This document shows, in pieces, positions 33,851 to 43,235 of a stretch of DNA of 53,237 bases. The position numbers and the translations under genes were made by a program. The stretch is from positions 89,565-142,801 of the forward strand of contig CABFPE010000487.1 of NCBI GenBank assembly GCA_900660155.1, read 5' to 3'. This stretch comes from Hofstenia miamia (lineage: Eukaryota > Xenacoelomorpha > Acoela > Hofsteniidae). Each line of letters starts with the position of its first letter. Positions within the stretch are counted from its first letter, which is position 1. The notes beneath the pieces were generated by a model, which was not told the DNA's origin, ran no database searches, and saw only the letters and a list, made by a program, of their open reading frames with translations.

Positions 33851-34586
33851 TATATTTGATTTATTGGTTTCTTCAGTTGTAGATTTTAATTGAAAATTTG
33901 TTCTTAGCTTATGATTGCTATATATAAATCTAACATTTTCTTTAATTATTGATATTTTTCTTAGATCTTTGATCATGTTTTCAGTATGAAGTTCTCTATA
34001 TTTGATCTTAAAACAATGTTCATAATTAGTTTGATTGTTTTTTGATCTTTTGTTTTTAATTAAAATGTCTTCTAATGATTTCTTAATATGTTGATCTATG
34101 AAATTATTTGGATATTCATTCTTATTTAATTCGATCTTAAGTTTTCCTATTTCTTGGTTAATTGTTCTACATGTGCTGCAATTGTCAAATATTCTATGAA
34201 TACAACCTTTAATTAATGATATTTTGTAATTTAAAGGTGTATTTGAGTTGTAGTTCAATAACAATCCTGTGTCTGTTGGTTTATAATAGATTCCAGTTTC
34301 AAATTTGTTATCTTTTCTAATTATTTGTACATTGAAAAAATGAAATTTGTTCTTAGTTTCAATCTCTTTTGTAAACTGAATATTCTTGTCAATTAGATTC
34401 AGTTTTGTAAGTATATTTTCTGATGTTTCTTCATTTTTTACTAATGCAAATATATCATCCATATAGCATTGATAATAAATGAAGTGGATGTCTGATATTG
34501 TAAATTTGTTTTCAATTGTAGTTAAATATATATTTGCAAGAGTAGAACTTAACAGATTTCCCATGGCTAAGCCATCTTTTTGACGA
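33824..34586 (-). pseudogene. Penelope-like RT, C-terminal half
   Basis: After FYRQKDGLAMG at the insertion boundary comes GNLLSSTLANIYLTTIE, then YYQCYMDDIFALV with the catalytic MDD, then IQFTKEIE and FHFFNVQIIRKD. The block YYKPTDTGLLLNYNSNTPLN is diagnostic of Penelope-like RTs. A long basic linker leads to the GIY-YIG region. The frame is open for 246 codons. The element's own start is not here, since the 5' half lies 12.7 kb away. Confidence 0.88.
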
Positions 34587-34590
34587 TAAA
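34587..34590. other. Target-site duplication of gypsy C, left
   Basis: taaa precedes the left LTR end (atgtg) and recurs at 47,296-47,299 after the right end (cacat). Four-base duplications are usual for gypsy integrases. Reading the Penelope-like RT across the site with one copy removed restores the expected motif phase. Confidence 0.72.
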
Positions 34591-35773
34591 ATGTGTTATT
34601 AATGTAGAATCATGTCAATCCACCATTAGTGTATCACTTGTAGAAAAACTATTACTTTTCCCAGATAAAACAGTAAGACGAGTTGGCACTTTTCGAATTC
34701 TCTCCTTTACAATAAGTGTTTGGTTTATTAACTTAATTTAATATGCAGGAGCCCTTTTAGCTACTTAACATACTCCAACTTATTTAGGTAAAACAGAGAA
34801 GGTGGAAGACAGGATCAACACTTGAAGGTAGACATGCATATCCAGGAACTCATATACCAGCTGCATCTACAAATGTAATGTAGAAACCATTGAAGGAATT
34901 GGTATGTGAATAGTGAACTCAGTGTGATGGGATTTGCAACTACTTAAGAATTTAGTGCATTGATTGTTTTTGTAATTATGAATTTGTGTAAGAAACAAAG
35001 TAGTGCAACCTGGATGCTTGAGTAGCTTATTATGGAGCCTTACATGTAATAACCCTACATATATAGAAATAAATAATAGCCCTTGATACATGTAAACAAT
35101 CAATGCTGCCTGCAGAAAAATATAGACATAAGTCAGCCAGAGGTCTACCATAAGAAACAATGAGCAACTTGTTGTGACTATTAAATAATCTATATGTAAT
35201 AATTTAAATAACCATCTAACTGTAAGTAATATTAAATCACTGATCATCATGTAACATAATAAATAACTGAAGTTCATCAATGAGAGAGTTAACATGTAAA
35301 ACATAATAGTTGCAATCATAATAACAGGCAAGCAACAATGAGTAGGAAAGCTATAACAGTAAAAAACTCCTACACCTACAAGAGAAAAGTAAATCCAACG
35401 TAAATTTGCTCATCAATAATTACATCACTTCAAGTATATTTATTGCACTTGGTAATAAACAACTAAATACTCGACTAGTACCTGTTAATTATTTCTTGTT
35501 TACAGTTTTCCCTCGTTTAATATTTCTGCTATGATTACACAATGTCAGCGTTAATTTGAGTATGCTGTTTGACCATCTCTCGTTTTGTCAAATACTCTTG
35601 AGCATAATTTTAAATGTAATTGCACAAAACGTTTTACAAAATGAAATAATCAATCCTATCATGTGTTTACATTTTAATCATTATAATCATTATAAATATT
35701 TTTAGTCTTTGTTTCATTCATCCTTTCCTCTCATCTTGACCACACATGATAGTTTTTATGGATTATGTCACAC
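34591..35773 (-). repeat. 3' LTR of gypsy C
   Basis: It shares about 145 bp at its left end and about 390 bp at its right end with the LTR at 46,597-47,295. The middle (about 34,739-35,381) is unrelated to the corresponding 160 bp of the other LTR. The right end abuts the polypurine tract. LTRs should be identical at insertion, so a segment has been inserted, lost or exchanged. Confidence 0.8.
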
Positions 35774-35782
35774 TCCCCCTCC
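35773..35782 (-). other. Polypurine tract of gypsy C
   Basis: The minus strand reads GGAGGGGGAG immediately before TGTGACA of the 3' LTR. This is the expected plus-strand primer site for reverse transcription, and it fixes the LTR edge. ORF3 ends 25 nt upstream. Confidence 0.75.
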
Positions 35783-36766
35783 AGTGTAGCTAATTAAGGA
35801 TGACCACTCATTCTCCATGTACCAATTCTGCTGCCTTCTTGATTATCTCTTTTGCTTCTTTCATCTCCCAGCTAGTCTTTTCATACAACTCTTCCTTAGT
35901 GATTTTTAACACAACATCTTTCTCTGTAGTTAACATCTTTTTGTGTCTTAGAAACGACGGGTTTTTCAGGGATTTCACTATTGTGCACATGCTCTGTAGT
36001 TTGTTCAATTTTTCATTGAATATTTCATAATGTTTCCAATAGAGTTTCATTTCTTTTATTGCTATCATTAACGTCATGATTATGTTGATTCTACTTGTAT
36101 GCGCTAGATCTGGATGAATCATGGTGTTCAGATAGAAGAATTCATAAGTTGATCTCAATGATTTCAATATCAATGCTTCGTCATAGAACGCACTTATATT
36201 TTCTAAAACTTCTTCTTCACTGATGTTTTCTGGTTCGTTTTTTCCTAGTCTCACCATGGTAATAATCTCCACTCTTCACATTACGTCGTAATACCAATAC
36301 TGGGAGCTCCAAAGTTCTCCCCATACAATGTCATTGATTCCTGAGAACAATATTACTGTTTGTGTAGATCATTTTTCAATTTCGTTGTGGATTTTCTTGA
36401 TCTACTTACATATTGGTTCTCCTTCCTTGTACAGATCATAAGGCGTTACTTGTCCTTCTATGAAAATCCTCTCCTTGTTATCGTTCTTTAATAGGAGTTC
36501 CTTCAACTTTATATAAAGCTCATCATTAACAATCTTTTCTGCTGCTTGTGTATTGTTACCATACGTATTTTCTTCATGCCACATTGCTTTGACTGCCTTT
36601 TTATCTTTTAATCACCAAGTCAGTAGCAACATTGGTATGAAAATTGTTGGTGGCGGCGTACATTTCAAAATTGTTGTCATCATTTTCTCTTCTATAGCTT
36701 TGTATGTACCTTGCATATCTGCCATTGTAGCCATCCCAAATGTAGCAGGGTAGTTATTCTTTGATT

Positions 36767-37394
36767 TCTTGATGTTCTCTCAAAAAGTGTCCGTTAATCC
36801 ATTTTTCATCAAGCTCTGCGCCATTTCGGGTTTTATTACTATTTTTGAGGTAATGCACTCAATATCCACTGTGATTTGGTTTTGAGGTTCCAATAATTCA
36901 TCGATTTCTTGTCTTGTAAATGCTTTGGTGCACAGTACTTTAATTAACGATTTGGTCTCACATTCATAAACCTCAACGAATATTCTCTGCACTATGTTGT
37001 TTTTCCATTCTCTTCAAACTGTGATTTCTACTAATAACCTCCCATCATCAGTATCCACCCATGACAGCTCGCTGGGTTCTTGTTTGCTCCATTTTTCTAA
37101 GTTAACTTTATCAATTACTCTTTGAGTGTTGGGGGTCAGAGCAATATTAGTGGATTGCAACAACTTCTCTTCCATTAGCATCTCCTTTTTGCTTTTGCTT
37201 ACCATTTCAATGATTTCAATAGGACAATTTTTTCTCTCTTTTCGCATTGTCTCAGATTGCTTAATAATTTTGGTGTATGCACATTGGGGATAGTTCTTCA
37301 AATATTATCTTATTTCTTTTGTAATCAACTCATGTACTCACTTTTCTTTCACTGTTTTTATTGTTTGTAGAGTTTCTGCATGCTTCCTTCTTAT
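36767..37394. repeat. 628-bp duplicate segment, copy 1
   Basis: Nearly identical to 37,396-38,023 (offset 629, about four substitutions seen), with a single N between. The duplication breaks the ORF3 phase and disappears if one copy is removed. I read it as two haplotype contigs that were abutted and not merged. Confidence 0.8.
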
Positions 37395-37395
37395 N
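37395..37395. other. Single N between duplicate segments
   Basis: Left and right flanks are the end and the start of the same 628-bp sequence, so this base most likely marks a contig join inside gypsy C ORF3. Confidence 0.8.
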
Positions 37396-38023
37396 TCTTG
37401 ATGTTCTCTCAAAAAGTGTCTGTTAATCCATTTTTCATCAAGCTCTGCGCCATTTTGGGTTTTATTACTATTTTTGAGGTAATGCACTCAATATCCACTG
37501 TGATTTGGTTTTGAGGTTCCAATAATTCATCGATTTCTTGTCTTGTAAATGCTTTGGTGCACAGTACTTTAATTAACGATTTGGTCTCACATTCATAAAC
37601 CTCAACGAATATTCTCTGCACTATGTTGTTTTTCCATTCTCTTCAAACTGTGATTTCTACTAATAACCTCCCATCATCAGTATCCACCCATGACAGCTCG
37701 CTGGGTTCTTGTTTGCTCCATTTTTCTAAGTTAACTTTATCAATTACTCTTTGAGTGTTGGGGGTCAGAGCAATATTAGTGGATTGCAACAACTTCTCTT
37801 CCATTAGCATCTCCTTTTTGCTTTTGCTTACCATTTCAATGATTTCAATAGGACAATTTTTTCTCTCTTTTCACATTGTCTCAGATTGCTTAATAATTTT
37901 GGTGTATGCACATTGGGGATAGTTCTTCTAATATTATCTTATTTCTTTTGTAATCAACTCATGTACTCACTTTTCTTTCACTGTTTTTATTGTTTGTAGA
38001 GTTTCTGCATGCTTCCTTCTTAT
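37396..38023. repeat. 628-bp duplicate segment, copy 2
   Basis: Matches 36,767-37,394. It is in phase with the upstream ORF3 frame, whereas copy 1 is in phase with the downstream part. One difference (37,244 G versus 37,873 A) turns a CGA codon into TGA on the minus strand in this copy. Confidence 0.8.
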
Positions 38024-39039
38024 TAGATTGCATGTAGTGAGCCATGGTTGACATTTGAGTGCTCACAGTTTTGTATTGGAAGTTGCACCCCACATATACT
38101 TTTTGGTTTCGTCTGTTAGTATCTCAACTTCACTTGGACAAATGCCTGTCTTGTTTGTGAGTTCTATTACACTAGGCCTTCCCAATGTGTGCTGTTGTGT
38201 CAATAGTCTTGTGAAGTGCTTTTCAAATCTCTGTTGTACCTTCTTTGTGGGAGATAGCAGTAATATCTCAACATTTTGCAGCAACCATTGTTTGATGTTT
38301 GTGGGAATTGGTGCAATGGCTATTTCATATTTCTTTTGTTGAGCTATTTGTCGTCGCTCCTTCCTCATCATAGGCAGTACTAATTTGTTGTTGTTTGTTA
38401 GTGCAATCACTATTATCCATATTGCAGTTCTTGCTCTAATTTCCGGTGCATTGATCTCTTCAAACATTTGTGTCTTAAAGTTTTTTTTGGCTTCCATTTT
38501 GTATGCCTGTCTAACTTCATATAGTATAGCTTCTGTGCTTTTGTGGTATTTCTTTGTTGGTGATTGTATGTCAATCATTGGCCATTCTTCATGGGTTGGT
38601 TTATCTGCTTTGATTTCTGACCATACCATTGCTATTTTCTCTAAGTGTTCAGGAGTTTGGTTTAAGCTACACTTTAGGAATATGTTTCCAGTTTCTTCTA
38701 AATTTTCAGTTATTCCTAACAACTCCATCATCCTTGTCTGATAGTACATATTGATCGCGATTTTTGGTTCTACCATAATTCTTTCCACTGGTGCCATTTC
38801 ATTGATTTGCAGATCCACCTTTATGAGCTCTGATATTTTAAGTGTTCCACTGCTCAACATAAATAGGTTGTCCAATTTTATTTCCATTTCCTTTATGCAT
38901 TTTGGAAGTTCATCTTCTTTCTGTGTGACAACTATTATTACTCTAGTTTTATTTTTCTTGGCTATTTTTAGCATTTCTTCTATGTTAGACTGAAGCCTCT
39001 TTGATGCTATTTTGGTATCTTTTACAAAATATACTATCA

Positions 39040-39832
39040 CCCAGATAACAATTTTGGTTGTTTTTACGTTGTTTATGATTGTTTCATACTTTTGGTTGTT
39101 GTAGCAACCATTAACATCATATTAACAACCATTAATACTAATTTGAGCAACTAAAAATGTAATAATTTAAGTTTCAAGCAGATGCTTGCAAATAGAATTC
39201 ACTTCATCATTTTGATTACTAGATCATTTTGATATAGAGAACGGAATTGCAAAAAGCTTTTTTGAAATATTAAATTTGTGAAAAATTATAATATACTTGG
39301 TAAGCGAATTTTCAAAATAATTTATTCATGAATATTTGGACACCTTCAAATTATCTGTCAGATAAAAAAGTTACATTTGAGCAGAAGAGATTCTTTATGA
39401 TTTAAAAAAGTATTTTTCCAAATTATATTTAACTTTAAAAGTTTAAATTTTTGTTAAATTTGCAGATTTTTTGCTTATTGTTATCATTTAAAATCAAGAC
39501 ATTCATTCAAAATTTCAGCAAATGTTGAATTTAATATATTTATTGTATTACTGTCATGCCCTTAGTTGGGCTTGTGTTAGTTTAAACAGCAATGTTTGAA
39601 CTGATTATCAATATAAATTTGATGTATTGCATATAGAAGTAATGATAGAACAATCATGGGCAACAGAAAATAACGTTGTTACGACCTAAAAATAGTGCTT
39701 TTTTTATTCAGAAAAAACAACCAAAAAGCAACCTAATGTGACGTTGTTGGAACAATGTTGTTTAGACGTTAAAACAACCATAAAAAAACAACTAAAAAAC
39801 AATGTTGTTTAGACCAAAATTTGTTATCTGGG
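39040..39832. mobile_element. 793-bp terminal-inverted-repeat element in ORF3
   Basis: It begins cccagataacaattttgg and ends ccaaaatttgttatctggg, inverted repeats of 18-19 bp with one indel, and is flanked by the dinucleotide ca on both sides (39,038-39,039 and 39,833-39,834). Subterminal regions are rich in GTTGTT/AACAAC words. It has no coding capacity, so it is a non-autonomous DNA transposon. Removing it with one ca leaves ORF3 open across the site. The superfamily is not clear from a CA duplication with CCC ends. Confidence 0.75.
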
Positions 39833-40299
39833 CATGAGATGCTTTTTATCCAAGTTTACTTGTTTGCATTCAGATATAATCCTTTCTCTGTTCTTTGTTA
39901 ACTTCTGCGTGTCTTTCATAGTAAACTGTTCATCGAATGTGATGTGTACTGTGCTATTAAAATATGGTCTATTGAATTGCTCTTTCATCTCTCCTGTGTA
40001 TGCTATTATTGTGTTGCATGTAGGATGGTTCTTTTTGTCAATCACTATTGGAATTGCATAGCTTTCATTCTCTTTGGTGGATGTGCTGCTTCTTATCAAT
40101 CTTTTCATTTCTGGCAACAAATTATCATATGAGTTGTACCTCATTTTCCAATTTGCTATAAAATAGGGGTGAATCCTTTCTTTCCCTATTTTTGTTATTT
40201 GGCTTTCCCTTTCTTCTGATCACAACAATTTTGTTGTGGTTGACGTTTGCCAGTATGAAAATATTCCTGAGCTTGTTGTTGTAGGGAGTGAACTCGTTG

Positions 40300-40880
40300 A
40301 CAGCATTTCCGAGGTATCCATGTCTGAGTCATCACTTATTGGCTGCGTTTCCCAACTTTCCATAGTTATTGATGGTGTTTCCTTGCTGCCCTTTAATTGG
40401 CATTGAGTACTTGTGGATGCTATTTCCTCTTTGCCCTTTAATTGGCATTGAGTACTACTGGATGTCAAAGGGGAGTGTGCATAATTTGGTATTTCCAACC
40501 TCACGCCCTTTAATTGGCGATCAGCATCTTGTTGATGGCCGTCATTTACCCGCCTGCCTGTTAATTGACATTTGGTAGAGGGTGATTTCTCCTTGATTGT
40601 CTCCATCCTCATACCCTTTATTTGGTAATCAGATTGAGGAGACCTCCTTCTTATTCTTCTTTTTTTATTTGTCTGTGTCATATGCTCCATTGTCATACCC
40701 TTTAATTGGTAATCAGACTGTGGAGCTCTTCTCCTTACTCTGCGTCTTGTGTTATTAGGTGGTAAATTCTCCATCGTCATGCCCTTTAATCAGATTGCAG
40801 AGACCTAGTTTTACTGGTGGAGCTCATCAATGTTTCCTCTGTCCTCACGTCCTTTAGTTGATGATCAGATTGTGGGGTTC
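40300..40880 (-). repeat. QLKG-encoding repeats in ORF3
   Basis: About eight irregularly spaced copies of a ccctttaattgg-like word (for example 40,391, 40,432, 40,505, 40,697) encode QLKG or variants on the minus strand, often as QSDYQLKG after a basic stretch such as RRRVRRRAP. Copy B has related KCKGS units, so the repeat belongs to the lineage. Basic tracts could serve nucleic-acid binding or nuclear import. Confidence 0.7.
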
Positions 40881-41188
40881 TCTTCCTTCTCACTCTTCTT
40901 GATTTCATCAGTGATCATTGTGGTGTCCATTTCATATTTCCTAAATTCAGTAACTAAATTAATATCCCATATTTTGGGGTCATATTTTATTTTATTTCTT
41001 GCTGCCCTCTTGGGCATTATTCTTCTTTCAAGTTCTGGTTCCCCTTTCTCAGGTCTATATTCATCCTGGAATTCTTCTTCATGCACACTGTCCAAGTCGT
41101 CCATCTCAGCATATGTGCCATCATCAACCTGTATGATTTTAAATTCTGCATTTCTATCAAGAGTCACTTGTTCTATATTTACCATTGC

Positions 41189-41191
41189 TCA
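41189..41191 (-). other. In-frame TGA between integrase and ORF3
   Basis: Integrase ends FQNLK then TGA, and GCA ATG of ORF3 follows in the same frame. Copy A has the same arrangement (RLK, TGA 11,353-11,355), while copy B has TGC at 17,309-17,311. Readthrough, reinitiation or loss of an original sense codon are all possible. Confidence 0.65.
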
Positions 41192-42220
41192 TTTTAAGTT
41201 TTGAAAATGTAATATTCTCCCATCATTCAGTTTATAGTTATTATTGGGTAGTGTTTGTGTGATTGTGAATGGCCCTGACCACTGTGTTTTAAGTATTCTC
41301 ACTTGTTTCATGTTTTGTGTTCTCATTAGAGGGTATGGGTAAACCTTATCCCCTACCCTGTGTGGTTCGCCATATATCTTCTTGTTGATGTTTTTTCTTG
41401 CCTTATTGCAGATTTTTTCATGTTGTGACACATTGCTTCGTGGATTCCAGTTATTTGATCTTTAATCTTCCTTATGTAATCATTGTCTGGCTTTTCGGAG
41501 TACGTGTGGTATTGCATTGATATCAGCGTTGCTGCTTCTCTGCCATACATAGCCTTATATGGCATCATCCCCATTGTTGAATGCACTGATGTGTTATAGA
41601 AATATTCGACTATTTCCAATATTTCTCTCCAATCTCTGCCTTCTATTCTTGAGGTTAATACTAGTATTAATTTTATCATTGTTCTATTTAATCTTTACAC
41701 TGCCCCATTCACTTGTGGATGGTATGCGGTTGTCTTTTCTGTTAGTATTTCCATCAGTTTAGTCATCTCTTCAAATAGTTTACTTTCAAACTGTACCCCC
41801 CTATCTGATATTATTGTTTGCATTGGTCCGAACTTTAGAATCCATTCTTTCATGATCGTGTCTGCTAATACTCTTGCTGTTGTTGAATCTAGTGGTATCA
41901 TCTGAGCATATTTTGTAAAATTATCGACTTGGACCAATATGTACTGATAGCCCATGTCATCTTGAAATAATTTCTCTAGATCTACATGGACAATTTCGTT
42001 GGGTGCTGTTGCCATTATCTTTTCAAGTGGTGCAGTTTGTACTAGAAAATAGCTCTTATTATTTATGAGACATGTATTGCACTTATTAATGACATCTTCT
42101 ACAGTTCTTCTAATACTTGTCATTATGAACCGAGCTTTAAAGGTATTTTCTGTTTGTATTATCCCCAAGTGTCCATTTTCATGTACCTTTCAAACTAATT
42201 CCCTTTTATAATATTCGGGG
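41189..42220 (-). pseudogene. Gypsy C integrase
   Basis: It inserts the LTR DNA into target DNA. Zinc-binding region: HENGH at about 42,165-42,180 and CNTC in 41,695-42,168. Core: VHVDLEKLFQDD (first Asp), FGPMQTIISDRGVQFES (second Asp) and LTEKTTAYHPQVNGAV (the Glu region). A stop at 41,692-41,694 and a frame change near 41,430-41,680 break it. The C-terminal part has FYNTSVHSTMGM, VGDKVYPY and SGPFTITQTLPNNNYKL, the GPF/Y module of gypsy integrases. No chromodomain follows; ORF3 does. All catalytic positions are recognisable, unlike in copies A and B. Confidence 0.87.
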
Positions 42221-42600
42221 ATTGCTATTTTTAACATCTTTCCCTCTATATACAAAAGTCCATTTCTATTTAATTTCCATTTATATCTTTGGAAATAGCT
42301 CTTGGCTTCCTTTCCTAGCGTCCAATTGTCATCATGCATTTTGTCTCATATATCTCTAAGGATTATGTCGGTTTTCTGTTTTTCAATTATGTCTTTTTCA
42401 GTTATTTCCTCCTTAATTATTATTGGCATGATTGTATTTCCTTTCTTATCTGTATTAATATCAGGTAACTCGGCATACTCATTGTGTGACATAAACTGAA
42501 ATTGTTTCTTTTCCCCATCCACTTTTTCCAAATCTCTTTGGTATTCTGGCAATGCTTTCCAAAGATCTGCATTTCTATGCAACGTTCCTTTCCAATGCTC
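42221..42600 (-). pseudogene. Gypsy C RNase H-integrase linker
   Basis: The frame at 42,346-42,582 (NADLWKALPEYQRD, then IMPIIIKEEITEKDIIEKQK) connects RNase H with the zinc-binding domain of integrase. It matches a degraded segment in copy A around 10,620-10,760 (ILPIML and EEITEHEII). It has no enzymatic motif of its own. Confidence 0.65.
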
Positions 42601-42633
42601 TATCTTGAATCTAAACTTGTTTAAATATTCAAT

Positions 42634-43135
42634 CTATCTGGATACAATTGATGATTTATTGCCTGAAAACTTTTTAAGCCATGCTAATCCACTATTATCT
42701 GTTCTTACTTTAAATGTTTGACCTGTTAAGAAATAACGAAATTTCTTTATACTTTCGACTAACGCCAACATTTCCAATTTCATTGAGCCATAGTTTTCCT
42801 TGCTTTGTTTCAGTTTGCGACTGAAGAACTGTATAGGCACCTCTTTACCATCTTTTATCTGACCTAAACACGCTCCTATTGCAACATTACTCACATCACA
42901 ATCGAGGATAAATTCCTTGTCGTAATCTGGTGTATTCAGTGATGGCATCTTGCTCAACTCGTTTTTTATGTTATCTAGTTGATCTTGTTCTCTCCATGTC
43001 CACTCGAAGCTTTTATTCTTTTTAAGCAATTCTGTCATTTTACCAGTTTTATGAGCCACATTGGATATGAATGAACATAGTAATTAATGTAAACCCATTA
43101 CGTAATTCTCTGTAAATCCTTTTTTGTTTTCAGAC
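42634..43135 (-). pseudogene. Gypsy C RT connection and RNase H
   Basis: The segment has KTGKMTELLKKN and FEWTWREQ (connection), then FILDCDVSNVAIGACLGQ (first Asp), PIQFFSRKL, KLEMLALVESIKKFRYFL (Glu) and FKVRTDNSGLAWL (third Asp). All three core acidic positions are present. It is separated from the RT frame by stops and a shift between about 43,060 and 43,235, where FLGRQIRKGKIRM-type thumb sequence is visible. Confidence 0.85.
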
Positions 43136-43235
43136 TACTAATGTTTTGTATCATGTCCTTTGCATTATTTTTCATTCGTATTTTGCCTTTTCGAATTTGT
43201 CTCCCCAGGAATACTACTTGCTCCTTTAGAATTTC

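Larger units (their letters stand above)
35808..41188 (-). pseudogene. Gypsy C post-integrase ORF3
   Basis: A coding region in the integrase frame follows the TGA at 41,189-41,191; the first ATG is 41,185. Segments: acidic start and IMPKRAARNKIKYDPKIWDI (40,865-41,185); a repeat region with QLKG motifs (40,300-40,880); IGKERIHPYF and NTIIAYTGEM (39,833-40,200); a long alpha/beta segment ending TKKYMWGAT (38,063-39,039); TKAFTRQEIDELL (in both duplicate copies); MATMADMQGTYKAI, ILFSGINDIVWGE and a helical end (35,808-36,766). Counting out the inserted element (795 nt with its target copy) and the duplication (629 nt), 41,185 to 35,808 is 3,954 nt, or 1,318 codons, in one phase. Exceptions are a local out-of-phase stretch near 40,790-40,910 and several stops. 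No signal peptide or membrane anchor is visible, so it does not look like env. Function unknown. Confidence 0.78.

Noticed and set aside
34867..35331. 154-codon minus-strand frame within the 3' LTR
   Set aside because: It lies in the unmatched LTR middle, has low-complexity hydrophobic composition and no homologue in the other copies.
36767..38023. True domain duplication in ORF3
   Set aside because: The copies are over 99 percent identical, separated by an N, and break the frame; an assembly artefact is simpler.
35808..41188. Envelope gene in gypsy C
   Set aside because: The position fits, but I see no signal peptide, cleavage site or membrane anchor; the protein is charged and repeat-bearing.
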